A stretch of 64,000 nucleotides of DNA. Source: Nostoc sp. CHAB 5844. Lineage in GTDB: Bacteria > Cyanobacteriota > Cyanobacteriia > Cyanobacteriales > Nostocaceae. How positions within the stretch are numbered: position 1 is the stretch's first letter; each line of letters opens with the position of its first letter. A program made the translations under genes and the position numbers. Of the stretch, positions 53,846 through 62,621 are shown in pieces. The stretch spans positions 159,643 through 223,642 of the forward strand of contig NZ_JAIVFW010000004.1 of the NCBI RefSeq assembly GCF_020829595.1. Direction: 5' to 3'. The notes under the pieces are model-generated. The model had not been told where the DNA came from. It worked only from the letters and a program-made list of their open reading frames with translations, and did not search any database.

Positions 53846-55063
53846 TCAACCCGTTTGCACTTCGCTATTACCATTACGAATTGCCCAAGCGATTTCTAGT
53901 AGTTGAGTCCAGCGTTTTTGTAATTGTTTAGGAGTACATTTTAAAGCTTTAGCGATCGCTTGATCACTATGTCTTGCTGCTTTTAACTGCAAAATTTGCT
54001 GATGTTGCGGAGAAAGTACTTTAATAAAAGTTTCCCACTGCTGCGAAGACAAACCTAATTTTTGCTCTAAACCTGCACCTAACCATTGATGAACTAATTG
54101 CCACTGGTGCTGCTTGGCGAACTTTTCGACATGATATTTGAAGCGCTGTTGTAAATAATCACGCTGACGGCTAGTTAAACCAAGAATTTGGTCAATTTCA
54201 GGTGCAGATAAGTCTTGCAGTTTCAGGCTGAGGTAATCGATACAGTCAGATTGACCTTGAGATTCTAAATATTTTACTAATTCCGAGATGACGCGATCGC
54301 GTTCTGATTCTTCCGATAAATCAACATGACCTTGAGCAATCATTTTAGAGCGGATTTGCTGCACCGCTGGGTTGCGTTGGTAAGATTCTGCTTCTTCACT
54401 CTTAGCCGAATCAACTGCCATTTCAATATCTACAGCCGTTTCCTGGGGCTGACGACGGGCAAAACCTTGAGCGCGTAAGATAATTAATTGTTGATTATTT
54501 CCACCAGGTAAATTGATGCGGCGCTTGGCATATTGCTCTGTAAATGCCATATATTCTGCTAATTGCAGCGCAGTGCGTGGTTGATAATCTTCAGCCAATT
54601 CATTTTCCCGCCGGAAAGCTTTAATAGCTTCAATATAAAAAGCTTGCAGAAAATCTTCAATCAGATTGTAACGAGCTTCAAACCCGTATTCTGCCCCAGA
54701 TGGGGTAACATGACGGTAAACCATCGCACCCAAACTACTGTGCAACTCTATCCGTCCTCGCCGAGAACCAAGTTGGTAGTAATGCAGACACTTGTGCAAA
54801 CGATGCTTTGCTAAAGTTAGCTGCCAAGATTGGACTTGTCCAGATGTTTGGATGCGGGAACTTTTATCACAAATCCGTTTTACTTCTTTAGTTATGCGTT
54901 GCGCTACAGCTTGTATACACCCAGAACTTGCTTTGACTTGCGCTTGTATTTCTTGAGACAGCAATTGCATTAAAGTATCTGTAGCGGGTAATTCTTCAAT
55001 AGCAACATTGCTAACAACAAAATGGGAAGTAGAGGTTGGTAGATTTACAAGGTTAGCTTTCAT
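53846..55063 (-). CDS. HetZ-family protein (heterocyst differentiation-related)
   Basis: A 405-residue cytosolic protein from ATG 55063, preceded by AGGAAAA; a longer frame to 55090 has no support. The family segments are TKEVKRICDKSSRIQTSG, LAKHRLHKCLHYYQLGSRRGRIELHSSLG, EYMAFTEQYAKRRINLPG and the C-terminal LGLTSRQRDYLQQRFKYHVEKF with a helix-turn-helix-like SDQAIAKALKCTPKQLQKRW. HetZ is needed for early heterocyst differentiation, but related proteins of unknown role exist. No PatU gene lies beside it, so it may be the HetZ-related paralogue. Confidence 0.75.
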   Translation of the reverse strand: MKANLVNLPTSTSHFVVSNVAIEELPATDTLMQLLSQEIQAQVKASSGCIQAVAQRITKEVKRICDKSSRIQTSGQVQSWQLTLAKHRLHKCLHYYQLGSRRGRIELHSSLGAMVYRHVTPSGAEYGFEARYNLIEDFLQAFYIEAIKAFRRENELAEDYQPRTALQLAEYMAFTEQYAKRRINLPGGNNQQLIILRAQGFARRQPQETAVDIEMAVDSAKSEEAESYQRNPAVQQIRSKMIAQGHVDLSEESERDRVISELVKYLESQGQSDCIDYLSLKLQDLSAPEIDQILGLTSRQRDYLQQRFKYHVEKFAKQHQWQLVHQWLGAGLEQKLGLSSQQWETFIKVLSPQHQQILQLKAARHSDQAIAKALKCTPKQLQKRWTQLLEIAWAIRNGNSEVQTG

Positions 55064-55435
55064 GAATTTTCCTAGGGTAGAGTATGGCACCGTAACTACA
55101 ACGCAAAGATAGCATCTGAAAACGGTCTTGTCTGGAAAGTTATTAAGTATTCATCCATACAAGTTTCATTGCCAGCACTGCTCATGTATATGACTGTAAG
55201 AAATTTAAAAAAGTTACAGTGAAATTAGTGTGTCGCTTTTTTCATGCGTAACCAGATTGAGGGTGGCACACATCCTATTAATTAAGCCCGCAACTGGTTA
55301 AAATCCTTGCTGTATACACTTTTACTCCAATCCTGACTACCCACTCTCAGCCATTGTCAGTATGACAATCCCAAAACTGGAGCATTTTTATTACATATTT
55401 CCGAAACAGATGTTTCAGTTTGTGAGGTATAGTTT
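55064..55435. other. Upstream region of the HetZ-family gene
   Basis: No gene. The stretch TGTAAGAAATTTAAAAAAG-TTACA near 55194-55218 is an inverted repeat with wide spacing, which does not fit the NtcA GTA-N8-TAC rule. A regulator site cannot be named. The region also contains the 3' end zone of the Sua5-type gene. Confidence 0.4.
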
Positions 55436-56095
55436 TTACCCCCACGCTGCCACTGCTTCCCAACCTAACCCCCGTCTTGTAATCATTGGTTCGTCTCCCG
55501 TTAAGTCCAAAATTGTCGATACTTCATAGGTTGGTTCTTCGCCAGTGTCTACAATCACATCTACTAAGTTATCCAGATAATCAAATAACTCTACCCGTGA
55601 TAGGCGAGGTTCAACATCTAAGCGAAATTTTCCATCATCCGCTTCATTGGTTGGCAAATGTGCCGAAGTTGAAATAATCGGGTTTTCTAAGGCTTCTAGC
55701 AAGGCTAGGCATACAGTATGATTCGGCACACGAATACCAGTCGTTTTCCGCTTAGGATTCTGCACCAGTCGTGGCACTAACTTAGTAGCAGGTAGCAAAA
55801 ATGTGTAGGGGCCTGGAATGAGTCGCTTCATCAATCGATAAGCTGTATCGCTGACAAACGCATATGTCGCCACATTTGACAATGAAGGACACAAAAATGT
55901 TAATGGTTTATCATTTGCTAACTGCTTAATTTTCCTCACTCGTTCCACCGCCGACTTAGCATTGAAATCACAACCGATCGCATAGACCGTATCAGTAGGG
56001 TAAAGCATAACCGCGCCATTAGAGAGCGCTGACTTTATTTCCTCTATTCGGCGGCTTTGGGGATTATCCGGATGCACTGTGAGAATTTTTGCCAT
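55436..56095 (-). CDS. Threonylcarbamoyl-AMP synthase (Sua5/YciO/YrdC family)
   Basis: From ATG 56095 (MAKILTVHPDNPQSRRIEEI) the protein has 219 residues. The YrdC domain is clear: VMLYPTDTVYAIGCDFN near residue 30, KQLANDKPLTFLC and TTGIRVPNHTVCLALLEAL. The family makes threonylcarbamoyl-AMP for t6A modification of ANN-decoding tRNAs. The conserved opening is closer to YciO-type paralogues than to full Sua5, and no C-terminal Sua5 domain is present. An upstream in-frame ATG at 56164 adds repeat-derived residues and is rejected. Confidence 0.85.
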   Translation of the reverse strand: MAKILTVHPDNPQSRRIEEIKSALSNGAVMLYPTDTVYAIGCDFNAKSAVERVRKIKQLANDKPLTFLCPSLSNVATYAFVSDTAYRLMKRLIPGPYTFLLPATKLVPRLVQNPKRKTTGIRVPNHTVCLALLEALENPIISTSAHLPTNEADDGKFRLDVEPRLSRVELFDYLDNLVDVIVDTGEEPTYEVSTILDLTGDEPMITRRGLGWEAVAAWG

Positions 56096-56202
56096 AGAAC
56101 ACGGTAATTTTAGAGCAAGGGTGCAAGGGTGTAAGGGTGCAGGGGAGAGAATAATTAAGAACAAATAACTAACTATTCACCATTGACCATTGACTAACCC
56201 AT

Positions 56203-57480
56203 ATGAGTAAAATAGCTTATCTTCAATGCCCGACGGGAATTTCTGGTGATATGTGCCTGGGAGCCTTGGTGAGTCTGGGTGTTCCTATGGAGTATTTGAG
56301 TGCAAAATTAAATGACTTAGGAATTGCCCAGGAGTACCATTTGAGCGCCGAACTTGTGCAGAAAAATGGTCAACAGGCGACTAAGGTACAGGTGGATTTA
56401 GTAGAGCATCATCACCATGACCACGAACACAATCACTATCATGGCCGTCATCTGCCCGAAATTGAGCAAATGATTCTTCAGGCAAAGTTGCCATCACGAG
56501 CCGAAGCTTGGAGTTTAGCAGTATTCCAACAATTAGCAGTAGCAGAAGGTGCAGTGCATGGGATTGCACCAGAAAAAGTACATTTCCATGAAGTGGGTGC
56601 CGTGGATGCGATTGTGGATATTGTCGGCACTTGTTTGGGTTTAGATTGGTTGGGAATTGACAGCGACGAGGCAGGATTCCCTTTACTATACTGCTCGGCA
56701 TTTCCCACAGGTGGCGGTACGGTGCGAGCCGCCCACGGGCAAATGGCAGTACCAGTGCCAGCAGTGCTGAAATTATGGGAAATGAGGGCTTGTCCGGTTT
56801 ATAGTAACGGCATTGAAAAGGAACTGGTAACACCAACAGGAGCTGCGATCGCCACTAAATTAGTCCGAGAATTTGGTAATCCGCCATCGATGAAAATTAA
56901 ACAAGTGGGATTGGGAGCGGGAACTATTAATCTTCCTATTCCCAATATACTACGCCTCTGGCTGGGTGAAAGCACCAGCCCACAGGCAGATGTCGCCCAT
57001 TCTCAAGCAACCAGCCCAATTTTAGAAACAATCTCAGTACTCGAAACTCAAATTGATGACTTAAATCCCCAGGCAGTTGGCTATCTATTTGAAGCGTTAT
57101 TTGCTGCTGGTGCTGTCGATGTCTTTACCCAGCCAATAGGTATGAAAAAGTCCCGTCCGGGTATTTTATTAACAGTCATCTGTCATCCAGATAACTTACT
57201 CAATTGTGAAGCAGTTTTATTTCGTGAAACTACTACTTTGGGTATTCGTCGCACTACCCAGCAACGCGCCATCTTACAACGAGAAATTCAACAAGTAGAA
57301 ACAGAATATGGCAAGGTGCGTGTCAAAGTAGCGTGGCAAGGTGAATCACAAGATAAATCCATTACCAATGTACAGCCAGAGTATGAAGATTGTGCTGAAT
57401 TAGCTCGTAAACACAATCTGTCTTGGCGGGAAATTCATAGATTAGCTCTTCAAAGTTGGTATTTGCAAAATAATTCCTAA
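56203..57480 (+). CDS. larC: Nickel pincer cofactor biosynthesis protein LarC
   Basis: A 425-residue protein of the LarC family, which inserts nickel into the pincer cofactor of lactate racemase and relatives. The start MSKIAYLQCPTGISGDMCLGAL is diagnostic, and a histidine-rich loop (HHHHDHEHNHYH, about 68-80) may bind nickel. Further family segments are VHFHEVGAVDAIVDIVGTCLG and LETQIDDLNPQAVGYLFEALF. It is one uninterrupted frame, unlike the frameshifted larC1/C2 of lactobacilli. No larA, larB or larE is nearby. Confidence 0.93.
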   Translation: MSKIAYLQCPTGISGDMCLGALVSLGVPMEYLSAKLNDLGIAQEYHLSAELVQKNGQQATKVQVDLVEHHHHDHEHNHYHGRHLPEIEQMILQAKLPSRAEAWSLAVFQQLAVAEGAVHGIAPEKVHFHEVGAVDAIVDIVGTCLGLDWLGIDSDEAGFPLLYCSAFPTGGGTVRAAHGQMAVPVPAVLKLWEMRACPVYSNGIEKELVTPTGAAIATKLVREFGNPPSMKIKQVGLGAGTINLPIPNILRLWLGESTSPQADVAHSQATSPILETISVLETQIDDLNPQAVGYLFEALFAAGAVDVFTQPIGMKKSRPGILLTVICHPDNLLNCEAVLFRETTTLGIRRTTQQRAILQREIQQVETEYGKVRVKVAWQGESQDKSITNVQPEYEDCAELARKHNLSWREIHRLALQSWYLQNNS

Positions 57481-57490
57481 TAAAAAATCT

Positions 57491-57522
57491 AGGAGTCAGA
57501 ATAACTTTAAATTCTGACTCCT
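57491..57522. terminator. Convergent hairpin between larC and lipoprotein gene
   Basis: AGGAGTCAGAAT (57491-57502) pairs perfectly with ATTCTGACTCCT (57511-57522), leaving an eight-base loop. It is built from the same GACTCCT heptamers that form tandem repeats elsewhere, here inverted. It probably ends both converging transcripts. Confidence 0.7.
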
Positions 57523-57557
57523 GAATTCTATACTCCGTACTTTAAATTGACTAGAAT

Positions 57558-58127
57558 TTAGTCAATATTGCGGATTGTCCGGTTTACAGCATCGCCTGCA
57601 TCTTCGCCTGCACGTTGGGCATTTCTAGTCAAGTTTTGAGCAGCATTACTGGTGTTTTCTTTGATATTTTCTAAACCGCGCTTAGTTCCCTTAGCTACAT
57701 CTTCAGCTGTTCCTTGAGCAGAACTACCAATATCTTCACCAAGGTTTTTTACTCTTTCAGGCAAGGGAGTTCCTTGGCGAAAATTACGAGCATAATCCCC
57801 AGGACTTTCAACTCCTTTTTGGTTAATGTTTTGTTCGGCATTTCTGCTCAAATCTTCGGCTCTATTTCTCGCAGATTTGTCAAATGTTTTTGCTCTAGGA
57901 TCTACATCACTAAAGTTATTTATCCCACCTTCAGGAGAATTAAGATTATATGCTTTGGTGGGGTCATAACGCTCAGTATTAGGTGATTGAGCGCTGGGCT
58001 GTGGTGGTTGACCTGCAATACTAGGTCTATTACAAGCTTGTGTCAGGATGAGAAACATACCTGCCAAAAAAACGCTTAAAACTTTCAAAGGACGAATGTT
58101 TTTTACCCAATCAATTACTCTTTTCAT
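57558..58127 (-). CDS. Putative lipoprotein (paralogue 1)
   Basis: A 189-residue protein with a basic N-terminus, hydrophobic stretch (about 14-28) and lipobox LTQAC, with the lipidated cysteine near residue 32. The mature part is hydrophilic and unstructured-looking, rich in Asn, Arg and Ala, ending in a helical stretch (GTAEDVAKGTKRGLENIKEN, NLTRNAQRAGEDAGDAV) that resembles LEA-like or apolipoprotein-like repeats. Function unknown. The next gene upstream has a related signal sequence. Confidence 0.75.
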   Translation of the reverse strand: MKRVIDWVKNIRPLKVLSVFLAGMFLILTQACNRPSIAGQPPQPSAQSPNTERYDPTKAYNLNSPEGGINNFSDVDPRAKTFDKSARNRAEDLSRNAEQNINQKGVESPGDYARNFRQGTPLPERVKNLGEDIGSSAQGTAEDVAKGTKRGLENIKENTSNAAQNLTRNAQRAGEDAGDAVNRTIRNID

Positions 58128-58217
58128 AATGTTACTCCTTGATTTTGTGTAAGTAGGTTGAAAATTGATGGAGATAAAATTTGTTTTAGTCTCCTGTGTG
58201 TGGCCAAATCAAAACCT

Positions 58218-58733
58218 CTATCTGCTGACTGCCGGATTTGGTTGTAATTCTGGTCTGTTTCTTGCTTCATCTGCTTTATTTCCTACAAAGCTAGAAGCAT
58301 CTTCAAATTGTTCCTTGACAGTTTCAAGTCGGTCTTTAACTCTAGTTCCTACATTCGGTTCATTTTGAATCAAATTACCGGGTTCTGGCTGTTGGAAGTT
58401 TTTCTTTGTAATCAGTGGCAGCTCTTTCTCTTTTTCTAATCTGCCTTGAGGTGTTTCACCACCAGGATAAAGTATTTCTGATTCGGGATTTGTGGCTATT
58501 AATGAACTAGAGGGTAGGTAAGCTTGGTTGCCTAACTTTCTAGTATATTTATCTCCACCATTCTTATAAGGATTGTTTGCGCCGCCTGCTTGTACTGCCG
58601 GATTTTTAGGATTTGCACCTGTAACATCTCCGCTACTACAAGCCGTGCTAACTATCAACAATAGACCTGCCAAAAATACTGTTAAAACTTGGCGAAGTCT
58701 TAATTTTTTCAATAACGCTGTCAAATTTTTCAT
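58218..58733 (-). CDS. Putative lipoprotein (paralogue 2)
   Basis: A 171-residue protein with lipobox ISTAC-like VSTACSSG (cysteine near residue 32) after the signal LRLRQVLTVFLAGLLLI. The mature part contains NNPYKNGGDKYTRKL and ESEILYPGGETPQGRLEKE and ends in RLETVKEQFEDASSFVGNKADE. Signal segment and lipid site match the neighbour closely, suggesting duplication with a diverged mature part. I recall a similar cyanobacterial family annotated DUF6658, but this is uncertain. Confidence 0.75.
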   Translation of the reverse strand: MKNLTALLKKLRLRQVLTVFLAGLLLIVSTACSSGDVTGANPKNPAVQAGGANNPYKNGGDKYTRKLGNQAYLPSSSLIATNPESEILYPGGETPQGRLEKEKELPLITKKNFQQPEPGNLIQNEPNVGTRVKDRLETVKEQFEDASSFVGNKADEARNRPELQPNPAVSR

Positions 58734-59261
58734 CAGTGCCTCCTTTCAACTATGAACAAGTTTTTTGCTTATAATATTATTAGCTAAGCAAGTTAAATTC
58801 CTGTTTTAGTTGACTATTATTTGACCAACAATTTCTAATATTAATTACTGATAATCGATTTCACATCTGGCTTAAGTCGCATTATATTGACTGAATATGT
58901 AATAAATGCGTCTGACTGTGGAGAGATAAGACCAAACTTTTTAAGTCTGTTAGTTATGGAAAATACTGTTAGATTAATTGCTAATTTAGAAAAATAATTA
59001 AATTAGCTTTATTTCATACTTGAGGAGGATATTAAATATATAAAAATAATTTAAATGCAGTAACACAAAACATGCGTAGTAAGCCAGAAGTTAATACATT
59101 AAGTATAGAAAAATTAATCAATAACAGTACTTATAAAATAAATTGTTAAAAGTAATACTAAAAAATTTCAAATTACAAGAGTGATTTTTCAATGGTTTTG
59201 GTATGTAACTGATGTACCATGAGATTTGAAACATTCAGCCCTTGGTACTTGAGCTAGATAA
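58734..59261. other. AT-rich gap without a gene
   Basis: A divergent region of very high A+T content between the lipoprotein and flippase-like genes. No frame above background, no hairpin and no repeat family noted. The promoters of both neighbours should lie here. Confidence 0.5.
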
Positions 59262-60200
59262 ATGACCAAAGTGATGAAGCAATTTTTACGCTGGTTAATT
59301 TTGGGTGGGACGCTGTTTTTTGTTGGCAAAGCCCTAAAAGATCACTGGCTTGAATTAGTGGCGATCAAAATTGATGCAGCAGGATGGGCAATTCTGGCGA
59401 TCGCCACAGGCGTAACTTTACTAGCACATACTTGGGCTGGCTGGATCTGGACTTGGGTTTTGCGCGATTTAAATCAACCTGTACCAACTGTTCAATTCAT
59501 TCAAACCTACTTAAAAACTAATATCGCCAAGTATCTACCAGGTAATGTTTGGCATTACTATGGGCGAATTGTTGCAGCGAAAAATGCTAATGTCTCGGCT
59601 GGTGCAGCTACCTTAAGTGTTTTATTAGAACCACTACTTATGGCCGCAGCAGCATTAATAATTTTGGTTGTATTTGGTGGTCAATTTGCTGCGACTCAAA
59701 CTAATTTAGCCCTACAAATATTACAATCTTTAATTTTGGTTGTGATACTTTGTGGTATGCATCCTTGGTTTTTAAACCCAGTAATTAGCTACTTACACAA
59801 GTTGAAAAATAAAAAATCTGCTAGTAATACTGAACCAAAAATTGCTGTCAATCTTCAACGCTATCCCATTCGCCCTTTATTAGGAGAACTAGGATTTTTA
59901 GGACTGCGTAGTTCGGGATTTATCTTAACTATGGTTGCCATTAACCCTGTGAACCTCAGTCAAGTTCCTTTATTAGTTGGCGCTTTTAGTGTTGCTTGGC
60001 TATTAGGGCTTGTAGTTCCGGGTGCGCCAGGAGGATTAGGTGTATTTGAAGCAACAGCGATCGCACTTTTGCAGCACCGCTTTCCCTCGGCTGTAGTTAT
60101 TAGTGCGATCGCTTTATATCGTCTAATTAGTATTATGGCTGAAACAGCCGGTGCTGCTTTAGCTTGGCTAGACGAACGTTTGGTTAAGACCAATATCTAA
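59262..60200 (+). CDS. Lysylphosphatidylglycerol synthase-type transmembrane protein (UPF0104-like)
   Basis: A 312-residue membrane protein with about eight hydrophobic segments. Family motifs are AKYLPGNVWHYYGRIVAAKNANVS and, near the C-terminus, GLVVPGAPGGLGVFEATAIALL. This is the flippase-like domain seen in MprF without the synthase domain. The substrate is unknown, presumably a lipid or glycan carrier. A MITE lies 42 bases downstream. Confidence 0.85.
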   Translation: MTKVMKQFLRWLILGGTLFFVGKALKDHWLELVAIKIDAAGWAILAIATGVTLLAHTWAGWIWTWVLRDLNQPVPTVQFIQTYLKTNIAKYLPGNVWHYYGRIVAAKNANVSAGAATLSVLLEPLLMAAAALIILVVFGGQFAATQTNLALQILQSLILVVILCGMHPWFLNPVISYLHKLKNKKSASNTEPKIAVNLQRYPIRPLLGELGFLGLRSSGFILTMVAINPVNLSQVPLLVGAFSVAWLLGLVVPGAPGGLGVFEATAIALLQHRFPSAVVISAIALYRLISIMAETAGAALAWLDERLVKTNI

Positions 60201-60242
60201 AATATCATAGTTGCTTACTTATAAAAGCAGATATTTTATCTC

Positions 60243-60333
60243 AGGACTTACGCACGAGTTACGGAATAACGAACCACAGAGGCGCAGAGGTCACGGAGAA
60301 ATGAGAGTTTGAGAGATATTTTGCGTAAGTCCT
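60243..60333. mobile_element. 91-bp MITE with 12-bp terminal inverted repeats
   Basis: AGGACTTACGCA (60243-60254) and TGCGTAAGTCCT (60322-60333) are perfect terminal inverted repeats. The interior contains the CCACAGAGGCGCAGAGG motif that I know from many dispersed cyanobacterial repeats. It has no coding capacity and sits 26 bases beyond the 3' end of the DUF2809-DUF167 gene. Confidence 0.75.
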
Positions 60334-60359
60334 ATATCTATGTAATATCCAAATTGATA

Positions 60360-60980
60360 CTAGATATCAGTGTTAATTTCAATCAGTTTTTGTCGAGAAG
60401 ATAAACCTGATTTAATATTGATATAAGATTTTGGCACATCAAATTTATCAGCCAAGAGTTTAATCAACTCCTCATTAGCTTTACCATCAACTGGAGGCGA
60501 TTTCAAATATACAGTTAAAGTTCCATCAACTTGTTCTTCAACTTTTTGTTGTTTTGAATTAGGTTTGACTTTCACTTTTTTTGCATTGTCTATTTCCCTT
60601 AATTTTCGTAGCCACAACCAACCTAAAATACAGCCTAAAACATAATGAGGGAAATCCCACCAAGAAAAAGTGGTGCCAAGTAACAATCTACCGCTCAATG
60701 TAGCACGCATAGCCTCTAATATTGGCGGATGCCAAAGTTGGAGAAATTCTAGTATACAAGTGATGACAAAAACCCAAATAGGAATTTGTACTACAGCTGT
60801 CCGACTTTTGAAAAACCAAAATGCAAACAAACACCAAAATATTTCATAAAATACTGCTGCGCCGTTGTTATTAAACCACTCACGACCTGGGCCTGGATAG
60901 TATTTAAATAAAAAGCCCATCGCTGTGACGATGAGCAAAGAGACTATGATCAATATTTTTGAGTTATGGTTGTGGTGCAT
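60360..60980 (-). CDS. DUF2809-DUF167 fusion protein
   Basis: A 206-residue protein. Residues 1-130 are a membrane domain with four or five segments and the DUF2809 motifs [26 protein letters not shown] and [17 protein letters not shown]. Residues 135-206 are a complete soluble DUF167 (YggU) domain: [38 protein letters not shown] and [14 protein letters not shown]. These two domains are normally separate genes. The junction is in frame with no stop, so this is either a real fusion or the result of a deletion of the intergenic DNA. Confidence 0.85.
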   Translation of the reverse strand: MHHNHNSKILIIVSLLIVTAMGFLFKYYPGPGREWFNNNGAAVFYEIFWCLFAFWFFKSRTAVVQIPIWVFVITCILEFLQLWHPPILEAMRATLSGRLLLGTTFSWWDFPHYVLGCILGWLWLRKLREIDNAKKVKVKPNSKQQKVEEQVDGTLTVYLKSPPVDGKANEELIKLLADKFDVPKSYINIKSGLSSRQKLIEINTDI

Positions 60981-61040
60981 TTTTTAAAGGCTAGAAACTA
61001 AACAAGATTCTAGCCTTCATGCTTTTAATCTCAAATAAGG

Positions 61041-61598
61041 TTACGGATATCTTTTACTACCAGCCCCTACTACACCAATTTTGTGGCGATAGGAGAGTTC
61101 TGCACCAAACCATCCAGAAATGCTAGTTAGTGTGCCAACTACGAGAGATAGTAACAATCCCCAAGGTAAGATGCGTGCTTCAGCGTCGCCCAAACGTAGG
61201 AGAAAGTTGAACAGCGTTAAAACTAGGAGAGAAACATTCAGAATCAAATGCGCCCAGCCAGCAGTCCGCTTACGGACTCGCTCAATCTTTAAAAAGTCGC
61301 TCATCCCGATCGCAGCTGCGATCAAACCTCCAACTAGTCCAAGTCCAATTAACCACAAGGAAGCCCGCGCCCAGAAGAAATCACGAGTTAACCAGTAACC
61401 AAAGTCGCTACCCAAGGCTGCGGCTAAAAAGGCTATAGGGAAAATTACACTTAAAGGGTGTAAGGGATGTCCAGCGATCGCTACTGTGCTAGGTACGCCA
61501 GTATCGCGATACTCTCTATCATCACTCTCAATAATCGGTGGGATATTTGGAAAAGGACTAGAAGCCGAAGTTGTTTCTGAAGTTTCCATAGTTTCCAT
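61041..61598 (-). CDS. DUF2231 domain-containing membrane protein
   Basis: A 185-residue protein with an acidic, serine/threonine-rich N-terminus and four hydrophobic segments from residue 45 on. GHPLHPLSVIFPIAFLAAALGSD and GLVGGLIAAAIGMSDFLKI match DUF2231 (YgaP-like) membrane proteins, which are sometimes linked to redox or metal handling. Function unknown. The DUF2993 gene lies 18 bases upstream on the same strand, so the two are probably co-transcribed. Confidence 0.85.
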   Translation of the reverse strand: METMETSETTSASSPFPNIPPIIESDDREYRDTGVPSTVAIAGHPLHPLSVIFPIAFLAAALGSDFGYWLTRDFFWARASLWLIGLGLVGGLIAAAIGMSDFLKIERVRKRTAGWAHLILNVSLLVLTLFNFLLRLGDAEARILPWGLLLSLVVGTLTSISGWFGAELSYRHKIGVVGAGSKRYP

Positions 61599-61615
61599 AA
61601 ATTAGTATCCTTTGT

Positions 61616-62392
61616 TTAAGCCGAGGGAATTTGTTCTACATAAGCTTCTGCTTGCAGTGTTAATTTGCCTGCTTCTACTTCTAGTTGCTTAACTCGCAGG
61701 CTCATTCCTTCTAAATCGAAGTTACTTAAATTCAAAATCTCGCCGGTTTGGTCAATTAAAGCTTTTGTCAATTCCGGTGATATTTCTTCACCTTCGCCAT
61801 ATTCGACATTCTCTAAAGATACACTTTGTCCGTTAGCACTAACTCTAGGTACTGCGAAGAAGGCAATTTTTTGAGTTTCACCTGTTTCTTTTAATTGAAT
61901 AGTTGCATTTAGACCTATCTTTTGATTATTAAGTGAACGAAAGTCTATATTTTGGGGTTCTATACTCATTGATTGCCCATTGATATGCACTTTCTGACTT
62001 TGAAGTTGCGATCGCACATATTTAGAATTAAAAGCGCGGTTGATATCATTTTCAGTTAAAACGACTCGCGCACTAGCTTTAGTAGGTTTAGTAAGTTCAA
62101 TTTTACCAAAAGCTATACTTAAAGGATTGATAGCAACATTACCCATTTGCATATCTAATTCCTCCATTCGGAGGTCTTTTTGCATCACCAAACCTTCGCC
62201 TGATATTTCCACTGCATCCACTTGTCCCTGAACCATTTTTAGCGGATCAGTTTTGACATTGACATCTAAATTTTCTACTTCATCTAATTGGCTTGATATT
62301 CCTACTTCTGCGGCTTTATTTAGTGCTTGCTCTCCTAGCCCAGGACTTTCAGACATTGCATTTTTATCTCGTGTTTCACTATCTTTGGACAA
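61616..62392 (-). CDS. DUF2993 domain-containing protein
   Basis: A 258-residue protein without signal peptide. It includes LNKAAEVGISSQLDEVENLDVNVKTDPLKMVQGQVDAVEISGEGLVMQ (across about 22-72) and FNSKYVRSQLQSQKV, the layout of DUF2993 (LmeA-like) proteins, which have a lipid-binding tubular fold. Cyanobacterial members are widespread and uncharacterised. The start MSKDSETRDKNAMSESPG has a second ATG at residue 13 that could be the real start. It precedes the DUF2231 gene by 18 bases. Confidence 0.82.
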   Translation of the reverse strand: MSKDSETRDKNAMSESPGLGEQALNKAAEVGISSQLDEVENLDVNVKTDPLKMVQGQVDAVEISGEGLVMQKDLRMEELDMQMGNVAINPLSIAFGKIELTKPTKASARVVLTENDINRAFNSKYVRSQLQSQKVHINGQSMSIEPQNIDFRSLNNQKIGLNATIQLKETGETQKIAFFAVPRVSANGQSVSLENVEYGEGEEISPELTKALIDQTGEILNLSNFDLEGMSLRVKQLEVEAGKLTLQAEAYVEQIPSA

Positions 62393-62621
62393 TTTAGAAA
62401 AATAATTTAAAAAAATTATCTACCTAACGATGGAGTAAGATTTTTATACTTCTATATCTAAAAGTATAATTAGAATTTCTTATGTTAAAAAAATTTGTTT
62501 TCTATCTATAGTTACGCAAGTTACGCAATTAATCGCTCAAAAGAAAGAGGGAAGATTATTAACTCCTATGACAAGCTGTGATTAGTAATAATACGAATAC
62601 TTTTTTGAGGAGAACATCAGA

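Noticed and set aside
55190..55220. NtcA site upstream of the HetZ-family gene.
   Set aside because: The TGTAA/TTACA arms are spaced too widely for GTA-N8-TAC.
56096..56164. Longer start for the Sua5-type gene at 56164.
   Set aside because: The extension is encoded by heptamer-like repeats and the family start is at 56095.
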